Shown here: piece after piece, positions 15,101 through 28,732 of the stretch | How the letters are laid out: every line of letters begins with the position of its first letter | How positions within the stretch are numbered: position 1 is the first letter of the stretch | Origin: Pegea sp. RAD2-039 | Taxonomy: Eukaryota; Chordata; Thaliacea; Salpida; Salpidae | DNA: 64,000 bases | Direction: 5' to 3' | Assembly (NCBI GenBank): GCA_034620365.1 | Contig: JAQGEQ010000339.1 | Location: 682,001 to 746,000, forward strand | Translations under genes and position numbers: made by a program | The notes under the pieces: model-generated | The model's database searches: none | What the model was told of the DNA's origin: nothing | The model's input: only the letters and a program-made list of their open reading frames with translations

Positions 15101-18100
15101 AATTAGCTAGGAGTAATTTCAATAACAAACAAGTTATTCGATCAACAGCTAAATAACACTACTGTAAAGCTCAAAGCAAAAAAAGTTTTTTTAATAATGA
15201 TTAATATAAAGTACTTAGTACCAACTTTGATATTACAACTTTTTGGGATAGTTTTATCATTTTATTTGACTTATGATAAAATTTGAATATACTTATTTAT
15301 TTTTGAAAATAAATATAATTAAAAGTTTTATCTTAATAATTATTTACTGAGCTTGAAAGTTATATAAATAATGTTGTTATATAAATGTCAGCAAGATAGA
15401 TATCAGAAATTTTCTCAGAGTTCTTGCAAGTGCCAACTACAAAAGTTATTTCTGGGTTATTATTTTTAGTAATTTAATACATTCATCAACAGCAAACAAA
15501 GTCAAAATGATTTCAATTTACTTTTGGCTCGTCATACTGTCGACATCTAGAAAGTTAATTAACACAACTTTAAACGACAACAAACAATTTTTGTTCGAAC
15601 TACATCCAAACATGCCCATTAAGCAAAGCACATTTGTGCTCACATTGTTACTGGCAAGTAAAAAGCTTTTTACACTGAAAGAGTAAATTTCCTTTTACTT
15701 TTATCACCTGTTTCCTTAAGGCGTATTTCTAAGATTGCCCAGAAACCCAATGATTTATTTGCTTATAAGTTTAAATTGAATTGTTTAAACATTGCCCACT
15801 CACTCATAATATCAACCAACAAATTTATTTGTATTTTTGTAAAGCTACATGCTCTTGTCATAACGAAATAAGTATCTTGTTTTAGTTGATTTCTATTTTG
15901 AATCAAACGGAAGCACTATATTATAAAATTAAATTAAATACCCAGTCGATAAACAAGTTTTTGGCTACAAGGCTTTTGTTGGTTTATGTTTCATAAATGT
16001 AGAGGTTTCAAGTTTACATTTTAACACAAAAACTACAAACCAAAGTGTTGATAAGTTAGTTTAGCTATTATTGACATAGTTACAACTATATTCAATTGTT
16101 GTTCTATAGAAATTTATCAAGTTCTTTACTCAAGTTAGTTTTTACTTAAAATTTTGTTTTATATTTTTTGAGATTTTATGTGCCATCTAAAGCAGTTTGT
16201 ACTCATTACCTATTCTATTAAACCTAAAAGTAACTAGATAAAAGGCAAAGATACTAAAGCTGGAATGTATTTTGGAACAAAAGTGCTATTATTTTCCTAG
16301 TAATAGTCACTATTATCAAGAATATTACTAATAAGTTTTAGCATGATAAAAACAACTTTAATAGTTGATTTTATGGATAAGTTTTTATGGATAAACTTTT
16401 AAAGACAAAAGAGTAATTAAAGATTTACTAAAGTTACAATTTAAGTTTATCTTCAAAGTATAAGTAATCACGTTAATTGACATAATGAAGGCCAAAAGTC
16501 AGCAAAACTGTATCCTAATTAAAAAAAAGTTATTAGTAAAAAGTTTTATTGATAGTATTAGCTGTCATTATAATTCATTTCAAATTGATTAATTTTTTAC
16601 ATTATGTTTGCATACAACAATGCTTTAACAGTGACAGAGTTATAAAAGCTCATTTTTTGAATTTATGCCAAAACTAATAGAACCAATGCATAATTCAATG
16701 TTTTTATAAAGTAGAAACCTTTTTACCTCAATGTGCTTAATTATATCAAAGTCTGTTGGTAATGTTTCTTTTAAAACTTTCTAATATAGTTGATAGTTTA
16801 TTCTTAAAACCTTTTTGCTAAGTAAAAATGTTTTTTTATTTCAGCCTGTGCAAAAGCTTATAAGATAAATTTCATTTAATATTGAGATGAAAAATACTAT
16901 AAGAAAGATAAGATACTACTACTAATATAATTTCACAAACCATTCAGATAAATCATACCATTATAAAAGAATGTTAACACTAACTTCGTTATTTAATGAA
17001 TGGTTTTTATCATTATAATTTACAAGTAGACGCCTTAAAGAGGAAATAGTAATATCTTCATCTAATTAACTGAAATGAATTTTTACATGTATCTTAGTAT
17101 GTATGTGTATACACTTAGATAATTGAATTGGATTGAATACTATGTCCACAGCTGCGTAAATTTTGAAATAAGGTATTTAGTTTCTTTAAAAATATATTAA
17201 AATAGTTTACCACACTTATACCTCTTAAAGTCAAATAAATTATTCATTAGGTTTTCATTTACAACAATTTTTAAATGAAAATGATATTATTGATATAAAA
17301 ATTGTCAAAAATTTGTCTCAACTTAGTGACTTAGAGTTATTTTATAGATTTTCTAAGCACTATTTTTTATAGAAATACACAAAACTGAACAAAAATTAAA
17401 GCATATTTACAGTGATAGAGATTATTTTTATAAAACTAAACTTTAAACTTAAAGAGGATATTTTTATTTAAGCTAACTTTTCACCTCTATTTGTAGAAAT
17501 AAACTGTATGATAATTATTACCTAAAGATTGTTAACTATTTATTATTCTAACTTATTAAACAGAGCTTATATTAAAGATTTTGAGGTACATATAAGCTAA
17601 TTTATAAAGGGTATATAAAAGGATTTTAAACTTTGAGAGTAATGTATTCAAATTTTATTTACTCATTGATACTTATGACGAATAGCTGTTGATTTTCTTA
17701 TTCAATAAATAGTTTACATGAATTTCACAACTACAAAATAAATGCGAAGCTACAATTGAAGTATATGATTGGACTACATTAGCGTTTTACAAATCAAATA
17801 TTTAAAAAATTTTAAATAAATGTATGTACCAAGCTATATAATTAATTGAAAATTTAAAGTATATCGTCCAACACATGAAGCTTCAGAAACTTAAATGATG
17901 AAGTAATCGTTTTCTATAATTATTTTTAGACATTTCGACTGACAAAAAATTATAAAAATTAAATTTATTGCTGTAAAAAATTCATTTGGTATGAAAGAAA
18001 TTTATTGAATTTTTGTTACATCAAGCATAAAATTGTTCATAGCCAAGTTGTTAAAATTAATTTTAATTTGTTTACTGAAAGTTAGCAGATATTTAACTAA

Positions 18101-21100
18101 AGTTAGCAGTTTAAACAGAGATAGGTTAAATTATCAAAAACTTTTTTGTTAAATTAAATCTAAGCTTATCACTGTTGACTGGTAGCATAACAAGAACTTT
18201 GGTATTCAATATCAACAAATTTGGTTCAAATACCATACACATGCGACAAACTCTCTAAAAAAGCCAGCTAAGACGAGTTAGTATCTTAAACTATAAGAAC
18301 TTTTCAGCTAGTAACACCACGCCAAGTGAAACTTGTTTTAAAAACAAACCTTGGTGGTTGTGAGTGCTTAGGAGACACATGCATCAAAGTACCTACTTTT
18401 ATGGCAGTGTGTATACTCTTCAAAATGATTTTAAAAGATCTCATATTTATGTTTTATTCCTTTAAAATGAATTTAAATCCTTCAGTGTAAATATATAGAA
18501 ACAGAAAAATAGAAAAACATATCAAATTAAAGTAAGACACAAAATACTTAAAGTTTGTTTTACAAACAACTGAAGATGTCTGTATGTCTACATAATTTAT
18601 TGGGTTTGTAGAAAAAGTCGTTAAGTAGAAATGTTTTCAGAGATATACTAAGCAATTTTACGTTTTGATAAATTTTTAAATAATTTAAGTATGTCTAGTC
18701 TTTCCTACTTTAATTTAAATAATCATTAAATTCGAAGTTATGAGACATTCTAAATAAAGAAATTATCTTAATTTAGAAAATTAAATTCGACTTGTAAAAG
18801 AGAAATACAATTGAAAAATACAAAGTTTTGAAAGCTGAAAATCAATACATAGCAAATTACTAATTAAATATAAGCCTAATTTCAAAAGAAAACAATTCAT
18901 ATCCTTATTTGATAATCCAGAAAAATATTTTTAGAAAGATTTGTTAATAATTTGCTTTTTACATAATCCATCTAAAATATTGATACTAAGCAGCATTTAC
19001 TCTTATATACAAATCACTTATGATGAAAAATATGCAAGGATATTTAGTATTGATTCATGTAAACTCAAATTGTTTGTAACTTGGTAAGCAGCTTAAACAT
19101 CTCTTCTTTGGAGCAAATCTTTGAAACAAACTAGATGGTATTAGACTCTTCAACAGCTTGATACTTGTATAATTGACTTTTATTTAGCTGTAAACTGTTT
19201 ATTATGTAAAGTAATAATTAAAATAATTTATTAATAATCATGCAAAAGTCATTTAGTCAAACACATAGTGTTGTTAAACGGCTTGGTTTGTTTTCAGATT
19301 GTTTTTATTCCAAACTTTGAATACACATTATCATCATACACAAATTTTAACACCAGCATTTTCTGTTTGGTTTTCAAACTCACAATATTACTTTTAAATC
19401 GAAAAATAATCACTTTTAGAGGAATATCAGAGGAGCTGAAACGATGGAATGTTTCTAATAACAGTTTGTTACTTTGAGAAAATTATAATTCAACTTTAAA
19501 TAATTTTCAGTTGCTTACTGCTACTGATAAAAACAGTCATTCGAAAAATTAACCTTAAATTACGTTTTTATAAAGTTTTGAAAGCTAATTTATGTTTCAT
19601 TAAGCTTTAAAGCTTTTGGAATTTATGTGAGTTTCTTAGCGTAAAGTTAAACCTAAAAATTTGGGTAAATTCTTCATCTAAACTCATTATATGTTACATT
19701 AATTATCGCGCTTGTAGCTGCTAAAGAAGAATTATATATTTACACACTTAGTTACACTTCTGTTTCTTTTTGTCATTTATTTGCATTTTGTCTAGACCTT
19801 AGGCTAACCACATTGAAAACTCGCAAAGCTGATCTTGGTGAAGAAGACCTTTTAAGATCGATGGCTTCTTTTATTAGACCTTTAGAATTTTTATGGAGAG
19901 TTTTTTTTCGTTTTATCTAAAGGCCTTGGAAGATTTAATTTAAAAGGGTTAACAAAATTCACTCAGATATTTTTTCGATTTTTAGACAATATTTTTCATT
20001 ACTCTATTAAGGAGAAAAGTTTTAAGAAAGTCAAACAAATGGAAATAGAATACTTTCTTAAAAAGTATTCAAAATCATTTAGCTAGCTTATCGCTGTATC
20101 TGCTTATAGTGTTTCTCGTTTTATTCTTAACTGTTAATTGAATATATCTTACTAAGACATTACAAAAACAGATCTATTTTTTTCCATTAAAGCATAAGAC
20201 CAAAAGCAAATATAAAATCTTATTTAAATGTTACACGATGACCTTTTTCTGTTTACCTAGCAACAATTTTGGTTACAAACATCGAGATAATTATGCATGG
20301 TCTTAGATATCGAAAAGTTTGTTTTAATTTGTACAGCTGCTGTTGCAGTTAAGATATAATAATTGAAAGAAATTATTCTGACAAAAAACTTATAAAAAGC
20401 AAAAAGGCTGAAAAATAAAAATTTCTCGACTATCAACCAAGCATCATTAAATATTGAATTCTTTAATGACGTGTGTTTTAAAAGTGTAAAATCAATTACA
20501 TTTTTATAAGTATTTGTATAGCCTCTAAAATTAAATTATGCCAAAAGGTTTTCATAATTTTCCATGTTAACATTCGATTATTTTTAATTAATGTTTATGT
20601 ATATGTAATAAGCAATCATATTAAATATAGAGCTGTTAAAGCATTCTTTAGATATTTGTTGTAATTAGACCTATCAAAATAATAAGGATTTAAAATTAAA
20701 AATTAATTTACTGCAATAATTGTTATTTAATACATTGAAAAGTAATTCTTTAGTGGTTTGTTTAAAATATTTTAAAAAAATCAGTTCAAAATAATTGATA
20801 AAATAACACATTAATTCTGTTTACAGTCTATTTAAAATCTATTTTTTAAGTTTAAATAACTTAAGATAATTCTAAAGTTTTATTAAGTCTAGTCTTGGTA
20901 TTTCTCTGAGTATAAAAGAATAGAAGTAAACTTAGAATGTAATTACTATGTGAAAAATTACATAAGCTAAATAAAGTTTTCAAATTAAAAATAATCAGTC
21001 ATTAAAATATTAAGATTTCTAACTTTATGCACTTTGTAAAGTTAAAACATTTAGTTGAAAGTTTTTACTTAGTATAAATTAAAGTTTCTAATTCAACATT

Positions 21101-21950
21101 TCTTTAAATGAATAAACTATAATTATATAGGTTCATAAAATCTTATTAAACCTTTAAGACAAAATAGATTAAGCCTAGCAACTATCGGTTTGATCAATAA
21201 TCTATAACAACTGCCAACATTATTAAGCCATATTAGGGAGAAGACCAAGCATTCACCAAAAATTCAGCAATCTTCTTGTTTTTTGCCAGCTATTGGTACT
21301 TTCAATAAAATGGTCAAAAAACCTACTTATATAATTAACCAAACTATTTTTAAATTATAAAAAGTAGTTTACGGTAAATAGTTCTTTTCCTTGAAATATT
21401 TTGGCTGGTATACATTAGTCAACAACAATTTTTTTATTATGTTTACTAGTCTGATGTTTCTGGTATAATCTTAAGAAGACCAAGTGATATTCAATATCAT
21501 TTATCAACTTTGAATATTCAAAAATCTATCAAAATAATCAAGAATTACTTTAAAATATCAATTTCAAACTTTGAGTTGTTAAAAATTTATCAAAAACATT
21601 TTACAAATCAACTTTTTGATTTAAATTTATTTCAAGTAAACTTTATTTGCCAGAGCAAAATTTGTTGTGTTGGAAACTCAATTAGTAGAAAACTCCCAAA
21701 CAAATCATAAACTTTTTTCCATCATCAATTCTATAAAGATGTATTATTCACTTTTGTGGCAATATCTTGAGCATAAGTAGGTATTTTTACTATTCAGAGT
21801 AACTTTTGTAAGCAATTAAGTGGATTTAAGTAATGAGAAAGTTGATTCAAAAAATAACAGAAAAAATAATTTTTTATAAAGAAAAAAGAAAATAATATTT
21901 GTAAAATAAAAGACTTAGTCCTTTCTTAATCTACAAATTTCTTTTTCGCT
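12125..21950. other. A+T-rich intergenic sequence
   Basis: No supported gene. The frame at 19,268-19,477 and that at 21,510-21,710 are A+T-driven. A tRNA-promoter-like pair lies at 18,180-18,244. Confidence 0.65.
18180..18244 (+). repeat. Degenerate tRNA-like (pol III box A/B) segment, possible SINE relic
   Basis: TGGTAGCATAAC (18,180-18,191) resembles a tRNA box A. GGTTCAAATACC (18,233-18,244) is one base off the box B consensus, and the 41-bp gap suits a tRNA. The T-stem does not pair fully and no acceptor stem is visible, so it is not an intact tRNA gene. Confidence 0.2.
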
Positions 21951-21961
21951 ATAGCTAGCAT

Positions 21962-22159
21962 ATGAGCTTGCCACAAAAATATTTGACAAAACCACAAAAT
22001 GTGTACGAGGGTGGTAGTGCTAGGCAAAAAGCGACGCGATGTGGTTTTTTAATCCGAGACGAAATTGAAGTCAATGCACCTAATCTTATAGCTAAGTCAT
22101 AAATTTTAAGTAAACGACGCTTAGATTTATCCCATAGTCGAAACAACAAGTATTTTTAA
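21962..22159 (+). pseudogene. Short coding-like frame interrupted by one stop
   Basis: A 46-codon frame (21,962-22,102) has a balanced residue makeup (segments such as VYEGGSARQKATRCGF and IRDEIEVNAPN), then TAA, then 18 more open codons in the same frame to 22,159. Local G+C is higher than the flanks. The other strand is also open (21,955-22,149), so composition alone may explain it. No family recognised. Confidence 0.22.
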
Positions 22160-24840
22160 AAATGATTGAAAACTGTTGGATCAACAGAGTAGGTTTACCT
22201 TTTAAAGCAATCACCCATTAAATAATTTCGTATTGCTACAAGTATTTGAATAATATTGTCAAGCTGTAATTGCTTTATGAGATATGCTGTTTGGTTTAGA
22301 CCACACGTGTGTTTGAATCAGTTGTTGTTGAAAATTGAAAAGGGGGTGAAAGTTATAAGAGCTCGTTGATAGAAAATCTAAATATATTAAAAATGTTTTT
22401 AACTTTGCTTTCAGCTTCGTAAATTTTTTTCAAATCTTTATAAGTATGAACTAAGTTAGGGTTATTCTAGTGCTACAAGCGTTTGAAAATATTTTGTACA
22501 GATATTTAGAAAGTCGTAGCATTTTATTGCTTAAAATTAACTTAAAACTTTAATTATTAGTTTAAATAGAACACCAAAAAACATTAATTAATTTAAAAAA
22601 TTTACTCATTTTAATTAAAGCGTTCAACTCTAATATTTTATATAACTTTGTCTAAGTAAATTGAAAAACTCAAAGAGATCGTTTGTAAATACATAAATAT
22701 CAGGAATTATTTGCAATTATATGATTCTGTTTCAGACCAATTACCTTAACTTGAGAGGATATAATATTCAGTCAACTCACATTAAATAAATATATTTATC
22801 TAAAACCTTCACCTCAAATTGCAGTTAATTATATACAATTTTCAGGTAAATTCTGTTGAAAACTGCATAAAATAATCAATTTTTTTTTACGATATTTTGC
22901 TGAATATGAATTTTTAAAGCAATCTTTTGAATACTATAAGTGATTTGTTGTACTTTTCATAAATATGTTCTCAGAGAAAAAAACATTATTTTTGAAAATG
23001 AAAATTTTACCGATTGCACTTTCCGTATGTAAGTGAACACTTGTAAGAATAATAGATTCGATATTTGACTATTTATTAAAAGATTCAATGAACCCAAACA
23101 ATGCTTCTGAATTTATTGGAATAAGTTGTTGAGTGTGAAAAGGTAAAATATAGCTTCATGAGTAGACTGTACAAATATCTACTTGAAACAAAAGTTATTC
23201 AGAATGATTCCGTTATCGATTTAATTTTTTGTTACAACAGAACTAATGAATTTCTTGAAAACGTGATTGGCTTGTTATGTATTGATACAACAATAGACCT
23301 CACAATTTTGTTGACTAATTATCTTTTTCAACTTATGATTATAAGAAAAATTAAAGTAAAATATTTATTTTATTGACTAAATTTAAAAGGTCTAACTTTT
23401 TAAATCACTAGTTTATTTCAAAATGATGACACATGATTTTATTAGCTTTCAGGAACAATTCATCAATACTATCAACTAATGTATTAGAGTTTTTTTAATT
23501 GCTTGAATAACCAAAACAAAGGAACAGATTATTTTTTAATTTTTAAAGATAAGTTTTTCACAAATAATAAGTTGGTTTCTTCATTGTAATGACTCTATTA
23601 ATTTCTACAAAAAGCATTTTTTTAAATATATCATTTTCTAAATTTTATGTAAAGTGTAGAATTATCTAGTATGTTTTTAAATCTACTACTTAAACCCTTA
23701 ACAACTCTAACACTAATCAATCGTTTAAGATAGTTGCTTCCTTCTTTATTTTTATTGTACTAAATGTCTGATAAAATGTTGCAGAGTAAATAAAATATTG
23801 ATATAAAATTTGATTTACATTTATTGCTCCTTAATTGTTTGAATTTGTCAAATAATATTTGCAGGGAAATAGTTTGTAACATCAAACATAAAGTCATTTC
23901 CTATTTGAAAAAATTACATCAATAAAGAATAACTTATAGTTTACTCTATTTAGATGAATTTCTATATTTTTTATAGCTGTTTGAAATACTTAAAGATTTA
24001 ATAAGTAAGTATACAATCAATGTTTAATACATAAAAATCACTTTTATATTTGATTTGCTTTATTTGGCACAGCCACTTTTAAAAAGTTTTCCTTTATCAC
24101 AATTTATAATGTCATCTTCATATCGTACTGCAGAACAGCAAATCAAAACTCTGTGACCTTGTTTAAATTATACTCCTTTGAAATTACACGGCTTATAGTT
24201 ACACTATCATAGTATTTTCAACAACAATTATTTCATTTATAAATTTCTAGTTTCTGAAAAAACGTATTTATTTTTATGAACACATCAAAAATATTGATTA
24301 TGTCAAAATGAAAGTGTGAGTTTTTGCAAATATTGCCATCTTGTTGAAATATTTTTAGGAAAATAACTAGCAAACTAAATACCTTAAATTACGTTCATTC
24401 TTTCAACACCTTGTTCAAATTATGGATTAATTATTTATTGTTTTTTTAGTGTTTAGATTGTAAAAGTTGAATTTCTGTAAATATGTTGCCAACTAGTAAA
24501 AACTTAAAACGGATTAAAAAGTTAAACTTTATGGGATATTTTAATATTTACTTCTTGAAGTATTCCATAATTTTAAGTTGATTAATCGGAAACTAGAGAT
24601 AAACGAAATTAAAGCATTTGAAGTGAAGTATAAGTCGCTACATTTCAAAAATCATACAGCTTGACAACTAGTTAGCAGTTATTACTAATCAATCTAACAT
24701 TAAAAAAAGACAATTTATATATTAAACAATTTATAACAAAAACTATGATATGTAAGCTTCAAAAAGATGAGCTTTTAACAGCTACCAACTGATTTTAGTG
24801 CACAAAAATTCCTATATTTTAAAATCAGTAATATTTAATT
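22160..24840. other. A+T-rich intergenic sequence
   Basis: A perfect palindrome CACACGTGTG lies at 22,302-22,311. The frame at 23,158-23,376 is not convincing. Confidence 0.65.
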
Positions 24841-24864
24841 ATTTGAGTACGTTGGCCTACTTAC

Positions 24865-25310
24865 TACAAAACAAAGAAGTTGTTTGAAAAGTTGAAAGGA
24901 TGTTTTCTACAATCAAAAATGACGCTCAATACGAGCTGTTTTACCTGGATGTTACAGCTTAAGTTTTTACTTATTAAAAATGAGAAAGAGTGTACGTGTG
25001 TCTCTGTTGCAGTTTGAGGTATCACACGAGCAGATGTTTGATCTGCAACCAAATTTGTTTACTTATGAGGTTTGCCACCGAAGTATGAGTTGCCTGGCCC
25101 TTTTGTAGGTAATGTAAAACAGACAATAGAGAAGTATGGTGAGAATGTTTATCTGGAGAAAAAATAAACGACCTTTTGGATGGTGAAGCGACTGTAGTTT
25201 TACTCAACACTCCTAGATATTCACCTTTGAATACTCCCCTAAAGGTCTCTTATTTTTTACAGCAATCCTGTAAAGATGAAATAGATAAATCTATTCAGTA
25301 AAATATGCCA
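24865..25310 (+). pseudogene. Coding-like island with shifted frames, unidentified relic
   Basis: Three plus-strand pieces read like protein in different frames: one of about 50 codons ending near 25,017; one from 25,068 (GLPPKYELPGPFVGN...); and one from 25,166 to a TAA at 25,298 (INDLLDGEATVVLLNTPRY...). The last two would join if the A6 run at 25,158-25,163 held one more A. The composition is richer in Gly, Pro, Asp and Glu than random A+T-rich frames. Minus-strand frames also cross this island. I do not recognise a family. Confidence 0.25.
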
Positions 25311-27661
25311 GCTAATAAAGTAAAGAAAGCCGCTAAGGATTATTTTTATATTCTTTTCTTTTTTAGCTATTAAAAAAAGTTTTATGGAAATAAACTTTTT
25401 AAGCTTTGGATAAAATCCAAACCTGAATTTGTTTATCAAAATTCTCGGAAATGTTTATAATTTTTTTATTTAAGTCTCTTATTTAGCTTTCCAAGATACG
25501 TTTCAAACTATTTCAAAAAGTTATTAAAATAAAGTCTTGTGTTGAAAGCACAAGTGATGAAATTACAAGTAGGGCTTAAAAGTCTTTTATTGTGGCTAAA
25601 TGATTTCTACTTATTTCATTAGTTTAAGTAGTAAATGCTACAGAACAAGCAAATTAGTTGCCAGACAATTTTGAAAGCAAGCTATTATTTCTATATATAT
25701 AAATCTAAAACGGTTATAGTAATTTGTAATTAGGTGATTAAGTTATTATTATAAGTTGAATAAGTTTATAAAGTTAAAATATTTTCATCACACAATTATA
25801 TGCAGCACAAATTCACCTATATTAGCCAATAAAATATTATATATTATGATAAGATTGTGATATATTACAATATGGTATAAGGAGTAAGAGTAGTTCAAAC
25901 ACTAGTCTTATCAGTTTTTATTTTGTAAAAAGTTTTTGCAGGTTTTATTGGGTAGCACAAATGATGAAGTTGCTATATTATTAGTTTATATCTAAAAAAA
26001 CCTCAATATAACGTTTGCTTTTTCTGTAGTCAATAAGGTTTTATATTATCGTAACTGGAACCTGTTTTTCAATGACTGTTAAGAACGATACTGTACATAC
26101 ACGAATTTAAGATTATTATTATTATTCCAAAATCATTTGCAAGTAATTAAAATGAAAAATAATGTCTTCATTCATGAATCTAGTTACGATGGCAAATGCT
26201 AGCTAAAAAAACTACAGATGTTTATGATAAAAGAATATTTCTCCTATAAGAAAGCGTTGACTTTTTTAGTGATTTTTTTTATAAAACTAGATGACGTTTA
26301 TAGGCTATGTATGTAAGAGTTTCAATCAAAATTTGAAGACTAGTTTTTATATTCAAAATATTTATAATTGGTTAACGGTAACATGTCCTAAAAAAAACAT
26401 TTAGTATGACATACCAAGAGTTAATTTGCATATAACAATTTAAACTCTTATCAAATTTCACTTGAGTAAAAAACTTTAGTAACTATTATAATTAAAATAA
26501 TTGAAATTTCTATTTTGCTCAACTTAAAAAAATAGATTAAAATTTGGTAGTTACTTTATAATTTATAGCTTTTATCTTTGTAAAGTGTGTGTAAAGTGTT
26601 TCAGTTTATCATCAAAAGCCTGTTTTAACTTTAAAAATAACTTAATAATTGGGTATCCACAAAATTAAAACAACAATTTTAAAGTCAAAAATAAAATTTT
26701 GAAAAAATAAGTAGTTGATAAAAATTATATCAAGTTAATTATCTATTTGATGTGTTATACTAAGAAAAGTTTTTTGAAACTTTAAATCTTTATTTTAGCA
26801 ATAACTTATAGTTTGTATGATTTATTTCATTTGTTACTAATTTTAGATATTATTAGCTGCTGGCAGTATTAAGCTTGTTATTTAGTGATCATGTGAAGAT
26901 AAACACACTAAAATGAGAAACCAATTTGGCACCTGTTTGTTACTTCAATTTTATTTCTTAGAAATTTAAAGATTTATTTTTTAAATTATTTATCAATTAA
27001 CTAATCAAGTATATATTAACACTTTTAAACAGAGTTTACTTCTTTGAATTTATGTTTTTTTTCTTAACTATACGTTGAAAATTAAGTTGTATTGATTAAC
27101 GTTAAATATTTATTGCTTATTTTAATGTTAATATTTCTTTAATTGTTAATAAATCTCTTACTCTTTGGTTAGTGACAGTGAAGCAAGAATTCAACTTTAT
27201 GATATCTATTTATCATACAACAAACTGTTGGTCTGCTAATGATAACTTCAGGCACATGTATCTACATTTCAGTTTTGTTGTTTGTTTGATTAAGAAAGTG
27301 AAATGTTGAAACAAATATTTGAAAATTATTTTTCGTAAATCTAAATCTCAAAAACAATTTAAGCGAAAGCTGAAATTTAAAAACCAGATTGTTTTTTTAA
27401 TTTCATAGAAAGTCATTAAAAATATATCTTTTAATATTTTACTCATTGATTAAAATCTACAAAATTAAATACACTTTTTAAAGATTTAAAACCAATTTTA
27501 CAAATAAAATTTGTAAAAATCTTTTATTACTAAGAATTTTGCCATATTCAGCTGCCTAAAGCACTTTTTACTTTCACCAAATCACAATGCTTCATAGAGT
27601 TGAGTAAAAAAAACGAAATAACCGTTTCAACGGAAAGCACCTGCCCGCCTTCAATCTAGCA

Positions 27662-27683
27662 TATAATCGCATAAGCGATTATA
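27662..27683. repeat. Perfect 9-bp inverted repeat with 4-base loop
   Basis: Arms TATAATCGC and GCGATTATA are exact reverse complements around ATAA. It sits in a locally G+C-richer stretch (CTGCCCGCC just upstream). There is no U-run, so a terminator reading has no support. Confidence 0.6.
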
Positions 27684-28721
27684 ACACGTTTTAAAGATTG
27701 CATTGACCAGCTGATCAAGCTATCAAATTCTTTCAATGGTTATCATGTTAAAATAACAAACGATTTTTTTGTTATTGCTTCAATTTTTTCTTTAACATCT
27801 GTAAAATTGCCGACAATTTTTTAGGTTTTACTTCAGGCTTTGCATGATAATCAATTTAATTGCTGCGTATAAGAAAGATCAAATAATATCATGTGCATAT
27901 AAATCTTTGTTTTGTAAATGGAATCTCTTACAGACCTTCTTCTGCTCAATGCACTATTCCAAAATCAGCATATAATTATATTTTAATCTTTTAACTGTTT
28001 TACAAGCTTTTAAAGATTTATATTTTATTCAAAGACCTTTTCTCTAAGATAAAGTAAGTATTAATTAAGCTTGAAATTAAATGCTGATGAAATACATCTT
28101 TGAAAAAATTAAATAAATAAATTCCTATTTTTGGTATCTTAAATGATTAGCAAGTAATTAAACATACAGAAAAACATATGATTTAACCTCAACAATTGAA
28201 TTAGGTCTTTTGATAACCACTAAAATTTGCTCAATCTGTTCAAACAGATAAACTAGACAAAAACTGTATAAAATAAAATATATTTAGTTTTAAATTTTTG
28301 AAAATTAGAAAAACAGATTTAAAATATTTATGTCACTGTTATGAATCATAGGAAAGAAATTTGAAAAACGCTTTAAATATGAAAAACAAATTTGTATTCG
28401 ATTTTTTATAGACGATATTATATCAACTTCGAAAATCGTTCCACTTTTTTTGCTATTTACAATTTTGATTACATTAACTCATAATTTATTCATTTTCAAG
28501 TCACTTGATTAGTTTTAAATTGTCAGTTTTAAATTGTAATACAACACTCTTGAAAAAAAATAGAAGAATAAACAAAGAAGTTTTTATAGAAGTGTTTTTT
28601 GGTTTTATGTTTTAAATGTCTAAGATTGGGAACTGAGACACACATTACAGAGACAATTTTTTATCAACCTGCTATTTGAAAAACGTGAAAACACATCTGA
28701 TATTTGAAACAACCTAACTTA

Positions 28722-28732
28722 CCCCCCCCCCC
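28722..28732. repeat. C11 homopolymer tract
   Basis: Eleven consecutive C in strongly A+T-rich DNA; a shorter C7 run is at 36,337-36,343. Length may be imprecise because such runs are prone to sequencing error. Confidence 0.7.

Noticed and set aside
18180-18244. Intact tRNA gene
   Set aside because: T-stem closes with a mismatch and no acceptor stem pairs; only the promoter-like boxes remain.
24865-25310. Retinoblastoma-family identity for the coding-like island
   Set aside because: Only a few scattered residues agree, across shifted frames; not enough for a family call.
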